From an uncultured SAR86 cluster bacterium (GTDB taxonomy: Bacteria > Pseudomonadota > Gammaproteobacteria > Magnimaribacterales > AG-339-G14): a DNA stretch of 62,934 nt. Within the stretch, counting starts at the first letter, position 1. Every line of letters begins with the position of its first letter. The DNA is taken from the NCBI GenBank assembly GCA_902561325.1, contig CACEOL010000006.1, forward strand, positions 1 through 62,934, read 5' to 3'. A program made the position numbers and the translations under genes. Of this stretch, positions 1-8,655 are shown piece by piece. Under the pieces are notes generated by a model. The model searched no databases. It was not told where the DNA came from and was given only the letters and a program-made list of their open reading frames with translations.

Positions 1-2
1 TA

Positions 3-899
3 GTGTACTCGCAATTTTTAGAAATTTTTTTTGAAACGCAATCTTTAAAACTGATTTCTTGGAATCTGGATATTAAAACTGGATTATTATTTGGAATAAC
101 TGGGTTAATTGTTGCCGCTGTTTCATTTTTTGATGATATTTTGGAGTTACCTGTTTGGTTTAGATTTATGACTTTAATTTTGTGTTCCGGGATAGTTATC
201 GGAGTTTCTGATTTAAGTATTACTTCACTTGGAAATCTTTTTGGTTTTGGAGAAATAAAGCTAAGCTCCATTTTTAGTATAATTTTTACAATCTTTTGTG
301 TGGTAGGAGTATCAAATGCTTTCAATTGGATTGATGGCTTGGATGGTCTTTTTTCAACTCAAGTTTTAATTCTTGCCTCTGCAATATTTTATTTCAATGG
401 AGGAAATGGTATTTTTTATGTAATTTTTTTGATAGCTTTCCTCCCATATCTTTTGATGAATCTAAGTTTTTTTGGCAAAAAAAATAGAGTTTTCATAGGA
501 GATCATGGGGCTATGGCCATTGGCTATACTTCTGCGTGGTCCTTGATTAGTGCGGCTGAGTCTGAAGTGATTAGCCCTATAACTGCACCTTGGCTCGTAG
601 CTTTAGTTCTTCTGAATGCCTTAAGGGTTATGTACAAAAGAGCGCTTCTTAAAGTTTCTTTATTTAGATCAGACAGAGAGCATATTCACCATTTCTTTTT
701 AGAAAATGGCTATTCAAAAGGTGAAAGCCTTCTAATAATAACCTTGATAAGTATTTTTCTAACTTTTGTTGGGGTGATGTTTGAAATTAATCAAATATCA
801 GACTATATATCTTTTTATTTCTTCATCTCAGCTTTTATTATTTGGAGTTTTTTGAGTTCCAATTTAAAAGGAAGATTTAAAAATAAAAAACTATTTTGA
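3..899 (+). CDS. Polyprenyl-phosphate sugar-phosphate transferase, GT4 MraY/WecA family (5'-partial)
   Basis: This integral membrane enzyme would transfer a HexNAc-1-phosphate from a UDP-sugar to undecaprenyl phosphate, the first step of lipid-linked glycan assembly. Visible family signatures are the Asp-Asp pair in SFFDD (about residues 44-45 of the visible part), NAFNWIDGLDG (105-115), IGDHGA (165-170) and DREHIHH (224-230), between several hydrophobic helices. The N-terminal helices and the Gly-rich PRGG segment usual before the DD pair are missing. The open frame runs into the window edge, so the GTG at position 3 is probably internal and the gene starts outside. Its end overlaps the convergent next gene by 9 bases. 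It could start the large glycan locus at 20-62 kb, but that link is an inference. WecA-like or WbpL-like specificity cannot be decided. Confidence 0.85.
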   Translation: MYSQFLEIFFETQSLKLISWNLDIKTGLLFGITGLIVAAVSFFDDILELPVWFRFMTLILCSGIVIGVSDLSITSLGNLFGFGEIKLSSIFSIIFTIFCVVGVSNAFNWIDGLDGLFSTQVLILASAIFYFNGGNGIFYVIFLIAFLPYLLMNLSFFGKKNRVFIGDHGAMAIGYTSAWSLISAAESEVISPITAPWLVALVLLNALRVMYKRALLKVSLFRSDREHIHHFFLENGYSKGESLLIITLISIFLTFVGVMFEINQISDYISFYFFISAFIIWSFLSSNLKGRFKNKKLF

Positions 900-1490
900 G
901 AGAAGTTCCTCTATTTGCCAAAGAGTATCTTTGCCAAAAAACATTTCGTCATTAACAAAAAATGTAGGAATACCAAACACTCCTCTTTCCACAGCCGCCT
1001 CGGTATTTGAAATTAATTTTGCTTTTACTTCTGGATCTTGCATTTGAGCCATTAATTTTTCACCATCAAAGCCTGACTCTTCATAAGCAGCTTTTATGAC
1101 TTCGGGATCATCCATTTTTTTTGGCTCTTCCCACATATGGACTAAAACTTTATCAATATAGTCTTCTAAATAGCCATCCATTTCAGCTGCAATAGCTCCT
1201 CGGATAATTTGAAGGCTTATAACTGGAAAATGCGGATTCATATTAAAATCATTTAATTGATGTCTTTCAATGAATCTCTGCATTTCTAAATTTTGATACT
1301 CATTTTTATTTTTAACGCCAAAAAATTGTTCCATCGGAGGTTTGTTGTTAGTTGCTTTAAAAATTCCACCAAGCAAAACAGGAATATAGTTAATTTCTAC
1401 CCCGGTACTTTCTTTAATTTTTTTAATAACCTTGTGGCTCAAATAAGCATTTGGACTGGCAAAATCAAAGTAAAAATCTATTTTTTTCAT
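891..1490 (-). CDS. DsbA-family 2-hydroxychromene-2-carboxylate isomerase-like protein
   Basis: This is a thioredoxin-fold protein of the HCCA isomerase/GST-kappa group within the DsbA family, which use glutathione to isomerise aromatic ring-cleavage products or have related roles. The start FYFDFASPNAYLS (about residues 7-19) carries the Ser of the family's SPxxYL motif and no CxxC, so a disulfide oxidoreductase is unlikely. The C-terminal GIPTFFVNDEMFFGKD is the usual cis-Pro region plus substrate loop. At 199 aa it has the normal length. It lies 3 bases downstream of the esterase gene and is probably co-transcribed with it. The natural substrate is unknown. Confidence 0.8.
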   Translation of the reverse strand: MKKIDFYFDFASPNAYLSHKVIKKIKESTGVEINYIPVLLGGIFKATNNKPPMEQFFGVKNKNEYQNLEMQRFIERHQLNDFNMNPHFPVISLQIIRGAIAAEMDGYLEDYIDKVLVHMWEEPKKMDDPEVIKAAYEESGFDGEKLMAQMQDPEVKAKLISNTEAAVERGVFGIPTFFVNDEMFFGKDTLWQIEELLSK

Positions 1491-1493
1491 TTC

Positions 1494-3278
1494 TCACTCT
1501 CCTTGTAAACATTTCTCATTATAAAAAGAAATAGCATCTTTTTCATAGGCATTTTGGACCAAATTGTTTAGGAATTTACACTTGGTTTTATCTTTTTTGA
1601 TTCTTGAGTCCGCATATAATCTTTTGAATTCATCAATTCTTTTCAATTCAAAATTACTCATGATAATTCCTTGGTCATTTTGAGAGTCTAATATCAAAAG
1701 TTTCTCGCCTGAGTTTGACCAAGAATTCCACTTTGGCAAATTATTGTCTCTGCCTTTGCCTGGGTCTCCAGTATAGGCAAATTCGGCCCAGTAGGACTGC
1801 ATGGCAATGGATAATCTAATAGCATCTGGAAGATTTTCTTGATTAAACATAAATCTCTCTATTCCAAGAAGCTTCATGGTGCCAGTAATAAATGGTATTT
1901 CCATGGCATGGGCTGCTCCAAAGATTTTTGATAAATCCATCCATAAGAGCTTTCCTTGTTCATCCCAGTCAAACCTATAGGCAAATACATTTTTTTTGCC
2001 TGAGGCAATCATATCTCTTGCGGGATTATCAACCGCCGATATTTTCCAATTGTTTGAAGCATATTCAGCTGTTAAGTCATACATCTCTTGATCGCGAACT
2101 ACAATTAATCTATTGAAAAGACTTGTTGAATAATCGGATTCCATTGCGGCGAAAAGTTTCGTTTCATCTCGGTTGGTACCAAAAATTACAGGTACATCGT
2201 TATAAAAACTCTTTCTAGAAAACTGTATGCCCCGCTTGGGTATAACATGACCATCGCTTAAAACTCTTGGAATCATTTTTTTTCCAACTTGTTTAGACTT
2301 ATCTATCGCTTTGTAAACTTTGAAAATCTGGCTTAAATCAATTCCTTGCATTTGCTCTAAAAGTTTGAATTCATTCATTGAATCTTGAGCTATATTTGCT
2401 TCAAACAAATCTTTAGAGTTTTCAGATGAAACCAATAATTTACTGATAACTTCTTTTGAGGAAGTTAATAAAGAAGATTCTTTATTATCAAAAAATTTGG
2501 ATGATTCTTTTAGATTAAATGTATTTGTTGCCCCACTTTGAGAAATTGCCTTGTGAAAGAGACCTTTAGCAAGAGGAGAGCTTAATAAAGCAAATACGTT
2601 ATGCCCTCCAGCTGACTCTCCAAATATAGTGACATTATTTTTGTCTCCTCCAAAATCCTCAATATTTTCTTTAACCCACTTTAATGCCATGATTTGGTCA
2701 AGTGTCCCGAAATTTCCAGATTTATCTTCTAGGTTATTGGATGTTGCAGCAAATGCAGGATGGTAAAACCATCCTAGGAAACCTAATCTGTAGTTTATAG
2801 TGACAATTACTAGTTCGTGAGCAGAAGCCAATTTACTGAAGTCATATGAAGCTGCCTCTCCAGAAGTATTACCGCCCCCATGAATCCAAAACATTACAGG
2901 AAGTTTTTTATCTAGGCTTAATTTTTTTGGAGTAAAAACATTTAGATAAAGGCAGTCTTCCGATCCTGTATATTCACCCTTACCGCCTCTATCTAAAGAG
3001 ATTGAAGGAACTTGTGGACATGAATCGCTAAACTTTAATGCCTTAACTATTTCTTTTTGAGACCTAAGCGCTCTTGGAGCTTTCCAACGTAAACTACCTT
3101 GCGGAGGTTCTGCATAAGGAATGCCAAGCCATTGATAGCTATTGTTTAGTTCAATGCCAACATATTTATCTGAGATTGAAGAAATAAGTTTAGTTTCTTT
3201 AAAATTCTCTTTTTTTGTTGCATCTATGGCACATGCCGAGATAAGAATTGTTAAAAATAATAAAGAAATTTTTTTCAT
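1494..3278 (-). CDS. Type-B carboxylesterase lipoprotein
   Basis: An alpha/beta-hydrolase of the carboxylesterase type B family, which cleaves carboxylic esters. The N-terminus is a lipoprotein signal, with a hydrophobic stretch and the lipobox LISAC giving acylated Cys16, so the enzyme is probably anchored in the outer membrane or periplasm. Family marks are EDCLYLNV (107-114), the oxyanion loop HGGG (133-136), nucleophile Ser222 in GESAGG, the acid in GTNRDE and the catalytic His in AAHAMEIPF. The length of 594 aa is normal. It is transcribed away from the acyl-CoA dehydrogenase across a 91-base divergent spacer and is followed at once by the isomerase-like gene. The substrate is unknown; lipid or aromatic esters are possible. 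Confidence 0.9.
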   Translation of the reverse strand: MKKISLLFLTILISACAIDATKKENFKETKLISSISDKYVGIELNNSYQWLGIPYAEPPQGSLRWKAPRALRSQKEIVKALKFSDSCPQVPSISLDRGGKGEYTGSEDCLYLNVFTPKKLSLDKKLPVMFWIHGGGNTSGEAASYDFSKLASAHELVIVTINYRLGFLGWFYHPAFAATSNNLEDKSGNFGTLDQIMALKWVKENIEDFGGDKNNVTIFGESAGGHNVFALLSSPLAKGLFHKAISQSGATNTFNLKESSKFFDNKESSLLTSSKEVISKLLVSSENSKDLFEANIAQDSMNEFKLLEQMQGIDLSQIFKVYKAIDKSKQVGKKMIPRVLSDGHVIPKRGIQFSRKSFYNDVPVIFGTNRDETKLFAAMESDYSTSLFNRLIVVRDQEMYDLTAEYASNNWKISAVDNPARDMIASGKKNVFAYRFDWDEQGKLLWMDLSKIFGAAHAMEIPFITGTMKLLGIERFMFNQENLPDAIRLSIAMQSYWAEFAYTGDPGKGRDNNLPKWNSWSNSGEKLLILDSQNDQGIIMSNFELKRIDEFKRLYADSRIKKDKTKCKFLNNLVQNAYEKDAISFYNEKCLQGE

Positions 3279-3343
3279 AAGTGCTATTAAAAAGGATTTT
3301 TGAATTTTAAATTAAAGTATATAGTAAAACTTAAGAATTTAAC

Positions 3344-3353
3344 TTGTTAACAA
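3344..3353. promoter_or_regulatory. Palindrome in the divergent esterase/acyl-CoA dehydrogenase spacer
   Basis: The 91-base spacer 3279-3369 separates two divergent genes and must hold both promoters. It contains the perfect palindrome TTGTTAACAA, ending 16 bases before the acyl-CoA dehydrogenase start. Its position would suit an operator. No consensus -35/-10 pair with good spacing is clear. Ten-base palindromes also arise by chance in A+T-rich DNA. Confidence 0.25.
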
Positions 3354-3369
3354 CATTATAGAGAGGAAA

Positions 3370-4587
3370 ATGCAAATTTCACCAATACCAACTTTATCTG
3401 ACGATATTAATGACATCAGAACAAGAACGGCAAATATAGTTGCTGAGAAAATCATTCCAAATGAAAGAGAAATTTATTCAAAAAGCGAAAACTCCGCTTC
3501 AGTAAGAAAAGAGATAAGAGAGCAGGTAAAGAAAGAAAAGCTATGGGCTCCTCATCTTCCAGAGGAATATGGGGGAATGGGAATCGGTTTTATGGCTCAT
3601 GCTTACATGAATGAAATACTTGCATGGTCACCACTATCTAACAGACTTTTTGGAGTAATTGCTCCTAATTCAGGCAATCAAAAGGTCCTGCTTAAATATG
3701 GTTCTGAAGAACAAAAAAAGAAATGGCTTGAACCATTAATAGCAGGAGAAATGGAATCAGCATTTTCTATGACTGAACCTGATAATGCAGGTTCTGATCC
3801 AAGGTCTATTCAAACTACTGCAAAGAAGGAAGGTGATGAATGGGTCATTAATGGTCATAAAGTTATGACGTCGAATGGAATAAAGGCAGACTTCGCAATT
3901 GTAATGTGCAGAACAGAAGAAGAAGGCGAAGATGGAGAAGTAAATTCGCGAATGACGCAGATAATTGTTCCCACTGATACACCGGGATTTAATGTCATTC
4001 GTTCTGTTCCTATTTGGGGACATACAGGAGGAGATCACGTTGAAATTAAATATGAAAATGTCAGAGTACCAGTAGAAAACCAATTGGGTGCAAGAGGGAC
4101 AGGACATGCTGCAGCACAAGATAGATTGGGTGCTGGTAGAGTCTTTCATTGTATGAATAGTATTGGTCAGATGTGGAGAGCTTTTGATTTAATGCTGCAA
4201 AGAACAATCACACGAGAAGTCCATGGTGGAAAGCTTGAGACAAAACAATTGATTCAAGGCTTTATCGCTGATTCATACATAGATATTCAAACTGCTAGAT
4301 TAATGACAATTCATTGTGCGGAAGTAATGGACAGTGAAAATGATCCTAGAGTAGATATTTCGGCAATTAAAATCTATGTACCTGAGGCCATGCACAGAGT
4401 AGTCGATCGAGCTATTCAAGTTTATGGCTGGAAAGGAGTTTCAGCCGATTTGCCTTTATTTGGAATGTACCAAGGAGCTAGAACTCTAAGATTAGCCGAT
4501 GGCCCAGATGAGGTTCATAGGATTCTAATAGCTAAGCAAGTATTGAAAAAATATCATCAAGGTTTGTCTTGGGATTTTGGAATTTAA
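3370..4587 (+). CDS. Acyl-CoA dehydrogenase
   Basis: A FAD-dependent acyl-CoA dehydrogenase that introduces the alpha-beta double bond in acyl-CoAs and passes electrons to ETF. The mid-domain motif FSMTEPDNAGSDP (about 132-144) binds flavin and substrate. The C-terminal ADGPDEVHR segment (near 381-390) is typical of the ACAD10/11-like and related long-chain group and carries a Glu at the usual place. The length of 405 aa is normal. The start is supported by a GAGAGGAAA ribosome site directly upstream. The gene ends in a 4-base convergent overlap with the thioesterase gene. Chain-length specificity cannot be read from sequence. Confidence 0.92.
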   Translation: MQISPIPTLSDDINDIRTRTANIVAEKIIPNEREIYSKSENSASVRKEIREQVKKEKLWAPHLPEEYGGMGIGFMAHAYMNEILAWSPLSNRLFGVIAPNSGNQKVLLKYGSEEQKKKWLEPLIAGEMESAFSMTEPDNAGSDPRSIQTTAKKEGDEWVINGHKVMTSNGIKADFAIVMCRTEEEGEDGEVNSRMTQIIVPTDTPGFNVIRSVPIWGHTGGDHVEIKYENVRVPVENQLGARGTGHAAAQDRLGAGRVFHCMNSIGQMWRAFDLMLQRTITREVHGGKLETKQLIQGFIADSYIDIQTARLMTIHCAEVMDSENDPRVDISAIKIYVPEAMHRVVDRAIQVYGWKGVSADLPLFGMYQGARTLRLADGPDEVHRILIAKQVLKKYHQGLSWDFGI

Positions 4588-5036
4588 GCTTTAATTATTT
4601 TTGCGTCTTTAGCTATATTGTCCTTTAGAAAATCTTTCTGAGAGCCTTCAATTTTAACCAGCTTTAAACTGGATGAGGCGGTAGCAATTATTTCTCCCTG
4701 TTGATGAAGTTCTGCACTAGCAAAACCAATTGATTTTCCTAATTTTATAATTTTAGATTCACAATCCAATTGTCCTGGCTTTCCAGCAGCCAAAAAAGAG
4801 ACATTTATATCAATCGACATTGGTGTATAAATAAAATCAGTTAACTCCATTACTAAAAAAGCCATACAAGAATCCATCATAACTGTAGTGAAACCTCCTT
4901 GAATAATCGTTCCATTTGAATGACAAATGTCTTCGGTAGCTAGAAATGACATTTTTAAGGACTGAGATTTGAAATTAATCTCTAAGACCTTTCCAGATAA
5001 CTGCTTCATATATACTGGAGTGTGATCTTTTTTCAT
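4584..5036 (-). CDS. PaaI-like hotdog-fold thioesterase
   Basis: A small hotdog-fold protein (150 aa) of the PaaI/acyl-CoA thioesterase group, which hydrolyses acyl-CoA thioesters in the cytoplasm. The helix start QGGFTTVMMDSCMA (about residues 46-59) matches the family's HGG(x)6-D region, with Gln where many members have His. The later SIDINVSFLAAG and GKSIGFASAELHQQG strands complete the fold. It lies 6 bases downstream of the photolyase gene on the same strand and overlaps the end of the acyl-CoA dehydrogenase gene. A role in releasing or clearing acyl-CoAs is plausible but not shown. Confidence 0.75.
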   Translation of the reverse strand: MKKDHTPVYMKQLSGKVLEINFKSQSLKMSFLATEDICHSNGTIIQGGFTTVMMDSCMAFLVMELTDFIYTPMSIDINVSFLAAGKPGQLDCESKIIKLGKSIGFASAELHQQGEIIATASSSLKLVKIEGSQKDFLKDNIAKDAKIIKA

Positions 5037-5042
5037 TTTTAT

Positions 5043-6434
5043 TTATTTTGAAAAGTTTGAAAATACTTCAATGGCTTTTTTTCTAGATTCTTTTAAATCA
5101 ACCAAATGAGTACTATACCCTATGTCATTTCTTTCATCAGATGTAGGATTATGAATATTTTTTACGGATGATAGTTCTGGAAGCCATTTTTTTATGAAAA
5201 CTCCTTTTTTATCGAATTTTTCAGATTGAGTAATAGGATTGAAAATCCTAAAATATGGTGCAGCATCTACTCCTGTTGATGCGCTCCACTGCCAACCGCC
5301 ATTATTAGAAGCAAAATCACCATCTATCAAATTTTGCATAAAATATTTCTCACCCTGTCGCCAATCAATAAGTAAATTTTTTGAAAGATACATCGCGACT
5401 ATCATTCTTAGTCTGTTGTGCATCCAGCCAGTTGAATTTAACTGTTTCATTGCAGCATCAATTATTGGAACTCCGGTCTCGCCATTTGACCAAGCAATAA
5501 AATAATCCTGATTATCTGACCAAGGAAAATCGTCATATTTTTCTGAAAAAGATAAATTTTTACTTACTCTTGGGTTATGAAAAAGAATGTATTTATAGAA
5601 TTCTCGCCAAATGATTTCATTAATCCAAATTTTGACTCCTTCATCTTCTTCTGAGGCTTTTTTGAAAACCTCAAAGAGACATTGCCTTGAAGATAAAACT
5701 CCTGAAGAAAGATAAGGTGAAAGCGAACTTGTCCCATCAATTGCAGGAAAATTTCTCTTCTCTTTGTACAAAAGTATTTTGTGATTAATAAATTCATCTA
5801 ATTTGTATAATGCGTATTCTTCTCCTATAGCATAAAGCTCTAAAATACTTTTTCTTTCAGCTTTTAAAGAAATATTTTCAACCTCATCACTTTCAAGAAT
5901 CTTGTTTTTTTGTTTTTTTGGGAAACCTAAGATTTCAATTTTTTTTGTGACAAGCTTGGATCTAAATACCTTCGAAAATGGAGTAAAAACTTTAAAAAAT
6001 GTATCACTTTGAGTTTTGATACTGTCAGGAAAGAAAACAGAAGAATCAAATATATTAAGTTTCTTATCCATATTTACTAATTCTTTTTCTAAATTTTGAT
6101 CTCTCTTTATTTCGTTGATTCCATATTCTTTATTTATAAATACTTCGTTAATGTTGTTAGTTTTTACGAACTCAATAATTTTTTTATATTCTTCATCTAT
6201 TCCATTTGCCTGTATTACTTTCAAAGATATATTCAATTCACCTAATTTTTTTTTGAGACTTTTTAAATGCTCAATTTGGAAGGCAATTTTTATATCGCTT
6301 TCATTATGATCTTGCCATTTTTTGGGATTGTGAATGAACATTGTTACCAAAGACTCACCACTTTCAGAAGCATGAAAGAGTGCTGGATTATCAGCTAACC
6401 TAAAATCAGTATTAAAAATAAATAAATTGGTCAT
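5043..6434 (-). CDS. phr: Deoxyribodipyrimidine photolyase (cryptochrome/photolyase family)
   Basis: A light-driven FAD enzyme that repairs cyclobutane pyrimidine dimers. The N-terminal alpha/beta domain begins with the typical FNTDFRLADNPAL, where DLR/DFR-D-N-P-A-L marks the antenna domain. The C-terminal FAD domain has WxNEIIWREFYK, GWMHNRLRM and the DGDFASNNGGWQW/ASTGVDAAPYFRIFNP region (about 371-402). The length of 463 aa fits class I bacterial photolyases. Upstream, TATACA at 6455-6460 (minus strand) could be a -10 box; no clear -35 is seen. A photolyase suits a sunlit surface-water organism. A cryptochrome-like role is less likely given the intact motifs. Confidence 0.92.
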   Translation of the reverse strand: MTNLFIFNTDFRLADNPALFHASESGESLVTMFIHNPKKWQDHNESDIKIAFQIEHLKSLKKKLGELNISLKVIQANGIDEEYKKIIEFVKTNNINEVFINKEYGINEIKRDQNLEKELVNMDKKLNIFDSSVFFPDSIKTQSDTFFKVFTPFSKVFRSKLVTKKIEILGFPKKQKNKILESDEVENISLKAERKSILELYAIGEEYALYKLDEFINHKILLYKEKRNFPAIDGTSSLSPYLSSGVLSSRQCLFEVFKKASEEDEGVKIWINEIIWREFYKYILFHNPRVSKNLSFSEKYDDFPWSDNQDYFIAWSNGETGVPIIDAAMKQLNSTGWMHNRLRMIVAMYLSKNLLIDWRQGEKYFMQNLIDGDFASNNGGWQWSASTGVDAAPYFRIFNPITQSEKFDKKGVFIKKWLPELSSVKNIHNPTSDERNDIGYSTHLVDLKESRKKAIEVFSNFSK

Positions 6435-6500
6435 ATTATGGTGACAAGACGATATGTATAGTTGCGCCCAACATAAAATTTAACACACATCATCTCGTCA

Positions 6501-6535
6501 AAAAAAGCGAGCCTTTTATGGGGAAAAGACTCGCT
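6501..6535 (-). terminator. Rho-independent terminator after the saccharopine dehydrogenase-like gene
   Basis: Read on the minus strand, AGCGAG (6535-6530) pairs with CTCGCT (6511-6506). Inside, CTTTT pairs with AAAAG across one C/A mismatch, around a 6-base loop (6523-6518). A run of T follows directly. This is a good intrinsic terminator for transcription coming from 7822-6644. It stands 66 bases before the photolyase start and directly abuts a second hairpin (6536-6585). Confidence 0.75.
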
Positions 6536-6585
6536 AAATTCAGATTTAGGAGAGTTTCTTTGGGAGAAAATGAAAATCTGAATTT
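6536..6585 (-). ncRNA. Candidate 3'-UTR-derived small RNA hairpin
   Basis: A perfect 12-bp inverted repeat, AAATTCAGATTT (6536-6547) and AAATCTGAATTT (6574-6585), encloses a 26-base loop. It lies directly beside the terminator at 6501-6535, 58 bases after the stop of the reductase gene. On the minus strand the loop contains TCTCC and CTCTCCT, both complementary to Shine-Dalgarno sequences. CTCTCCTAAA is an exact 10-base complement of TTTAGGAGAG in front of both upstream genes (starts 7822 and 8590). TTTTCATTTTCTC is an exact 13-base complement of the start region of the second gene. The structure is seen; a regulatory RNA is inferred. Confidence 0.4.
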
Positions 6586-6643
6586 AACTATGATATATAA
6601 ATAAAATTTATATTGGGTTATAAAATACTTAAATTTAGTTATA

Positions 6644-7822
6644 TCAAGAAAGCTCTTCGAAGGTGATTCCTGCTTTCATTAACCTACTTATGAGAGGGTT
6701 ACCCAATCCTACTGCAGAAGTTAATACTCCACCAAATTCACTTCCAAATGGTAAATCATCTGAAAAGGCTAAAGTTAAAGCAGATTCACAAACCATTTTT
6801 GAAGTTGATTTATAACCTGGATCTCCAGAACCATAAATTTCAAAACGTTTTTCGTTACCATCTTGGAGCTTTGCTACAAACAAACCCTTAAACCAGCCAT
6901 TATCTCTAGTTTCTTTATCTGGACCATCACCAGGTTTAGGGAGAAAAGGTCTAACAAGACGGCGTAAAGGAGTAGCAATAACTAAAAAAGCTGACATTAA
7001 AACAAAGGATGTTATTCTAGCTGCGGCCCTTGACGGATAACTTCCTAGCTCTTTAAAGGTAAAATCTTTGCCATAAGATTTTTGATTTAAATCAAACAAT
7101 GCTGCGCTTCTTCTGACTACTCTTGTATTGGCAAATGCCATTAATCCCATTCCTGAAAATGCATCAGTACCTGGAATTGGTTTAATGGAAAAACCATCTG
7201 TACTTTTATTTTTTTGTACGTCAGATACTGTGTCTTCAGGGTTCAATAAAAAAGGGTCTCTCATCTCCTTTGGTAAAGGTCCCATAGTAAACATTGTTTC
7301 TGTAGTTCCTCCGCTAGCTCCTCCCTTTGCTGAATGGTAAACCGTTACGTGTGAAACTGGTTTTTCTGATCTCGTCACTGAAAAGAAAACACCCATATCT
7401 GAAGGAATCGAATCATAACCGCAGGATGGAATGATTCTTGTTCCATCTAAAGCTGCCTTTTCATGAAATCTGTCAATCAAGCCTTTTACCCAGTGATTTT
7501 CTCCTGTGATATCTGTGTAATGAGTTTTATGTTCAACACAAGCTTCTACTACTTTAGTGCTATATCTTGCAAAAGGTCCTGCAGCTGAAAGTACAACTTT
7601 TGTTTGTTTTACAAAATTTTGAATTGCTTCATAGTCATCAGAATCAGCAATGAAAATGTCACAATCCAGATTTAATTCCTGTTTCAAGTCTTCTAACTTT
7701 TCTTTATTTCTTCCCGATATAGCCCAATTTAAATCTGGATAATTGGATTGAAAATATTCAGCACATAGTCTTCCTGTAAAACCTGTAGCACCATACAAAA
7801 TTATTTGATACTGCCTTTCCAT
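6644..7822 (-). CDS. Saccharopine dehydrogenase-family oxidoreductase
   Basis: An NAD(P)-binding protein of the saccharopine dehydrogenase/trans-acting enoyl reductase group. The Rossmann loop GATGFTGR lies at residues 11-18. The following AAGPFARYS and GENHWVKGLIDRFHEKA regions are typical of the family's membrane-associated, lipid-linked members rather than of lysine-biosynthetic enzymes. The segment SFVLMSAFLVIATPL may be membrane-associated. At 392 aa the length is normal. TTTAGGAGAG precedes the ATG by 6 bases. Transcription ends at the hairpin terminator 6501-6535. The substrate is unknown; a lipid enoyl or ketone is a guess from relatives. Confidence 0.78.
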   Translation of the reverse strand: MERQYQIILYGATGFTGRLCAEYFQSNYPDLNWAISGRNKEKLEDLKQELNLDCDIFIADSDDYEAIQNFVKQTKVVLSAAGPFARYSTKVVEACVEHKTHYTDITGENHWVKGLIDRFHEKAALDGTRIIPSCGYDSIPSDMGVFFSVTRSEKPVSHVTVYHSAKGGASGGTTETMFTMGPLPKEMRDPFLLNPEDTVSDVQKNKSTDGFSIKPIPGTDAFSGMGLMAFANTRVVRRSAALFDLNQKSYGKDFTFKELGSYPSRAAARITSFVLMSAFLVIATPLRRLVRPFLPKPGDGPDKETRDNGWFKGLFVAKLQDGNEKRFEIYGSGDPGYKSTSKMVCESALTLAFSDDLPFGSEFGGVLTSAVGLGNPLISRLMKAGITFEELS

Positions 7823-7850
7823 AACATATCTCTCCTAAATAATTTTTTTT

Positions 7851-7876
7851 AAAAAAGGGAGTAATTAACTCCCTTT
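7851..7876 (-). terminator. Rho-independent terminator after the secreted-protein gene
   Basis: AAAAAGGGAGT pairs with ACTCCCTTTTT around AATTA, immediately after the TAA of the 8590-7880 gene. On the minus strand the stem is followed by a run of T. The symmetry makes it potentially bidirectional. It separates the secreted-protein gene from the reductase gene, although the reductase starts only about 30 bases further on, so partial read-through is likely. Confidence 0.75.
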
Positions 7877-7879
7877 TTG

Positions 7880-8590
7880 TTAATTGGCAGAGTAAGTTTG
7901 CTCACATTCTTCGAAATTATCAGACACTACTTCGTATCCAACAGCTTGAAGAGCTGCCCATTCAGATGCCCAAGGTGCTTTTCCATCAAAATAATCATCA
8001 AAGATTTTTCCATGTGACGCAGCATCAGGAGTAATTGCTCTTACCATTAAAGTTTTCGCTTCATGAGTTCCTCCTCCTAAGGGAGCGAAAATACCCACAA
8101 AGAAATCATTTCCTGCATCGATGACTGCTTCTTCAAAAGCTGTCATCGCAGCTATGAAATTTTGAAGTTTATTTCCTTGAACAATTACCCGCTGGACTCT
8201 CTCATACCCAGGATCTAACCTAAAAGGCTTTAAAGGCTTCCAAGTAACTCCATATTTAGCATCTCTAAGTCTAGCAAAGGAAGGAGGAGCCTGTTGAGGA
8301 TCATATTTTAAAGAGCCTTCTAAAGCAGCTTGCACACTTGTGAATGCACTCCAAACCATCATTTGGCCATCGTATTCATTACCCGATCTGGTTATGCAAA
8401 CCCCTGCATCTGTAGCACCGGTTGCCTTGAACGCTGCAGTATTCGACTTTAAAGTCTCTACATACCTATTTACATCTATTGTTGAAAGCATCAATGTAGT
8501 AAATGCTCCATCAGTAGTTCCGCCATTTTTTGCCTCTGCATTAATAACAAAAGAACTAGCTATCGAAAATATTAAAAATATCTTTTTCAT
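7880..8590 (-). CDS. Secreted protein of unknown function
   Basis: I do not recognise this 236-aa protein. It starts with a clear Sec signal peptide ([20 protein letters not shown], cleavage probably after residue 20), so it is exported. The mature part looks like two similar alpha/beta halves (about 30-115 and 130-225). Each has an ATxxAGVC- or GNDFFVGIF-type strand and an acidic helix, which suggests tandem dimeric alpha/beta-barrel (ABM/NIPSNAP-like) modules; that is an inference from pattern only. Two Cys (near residues 64 and 229) could form a disulfide. A strong AGGAGAG ribosome site precedes the ATG, the upstream gene is tRNA-Pro, and a terminator follows the stop. Confidence 0.75.
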   Translation of the reverse strand: MKKIFLIFSIASSFVINAEAKNGGTTDGAFTTLMLSTIDVNRYVETLKSNTAAFKATGATDAGVCITRSGNEYDGQMMVWSAFTSVQAALEGSLKYDPQQAPPSFARLRDAKYGVTWKPLKPFRLDPGYERVQRVIVQGNKLQNFIAAMTAFEEAVIDAGNDFFVGIFAPLGGGTHEAKTLMVRAITPDAASHGKIFDDYFDGKAPWASEWAALQAVGYEVVSDNFEECEQTYSAN

Positions 8591-8655
8591 TTTCTCTCCT
8601 AAAGTTTTTTACCTATACAATCAAACCACAAAAGCAGCTTAAAATCATTAGAAAT

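Noticed and set aside
3757-4149. A 130-aa minus-strand open frame inside the acyl-CoA dehydrogenase gene.
   Set aside because: The plus-strand gene is clear; the frame is Cys- and Ser-rich, has no recognisable domain and no ribosome site, and looks like a shadow frame.
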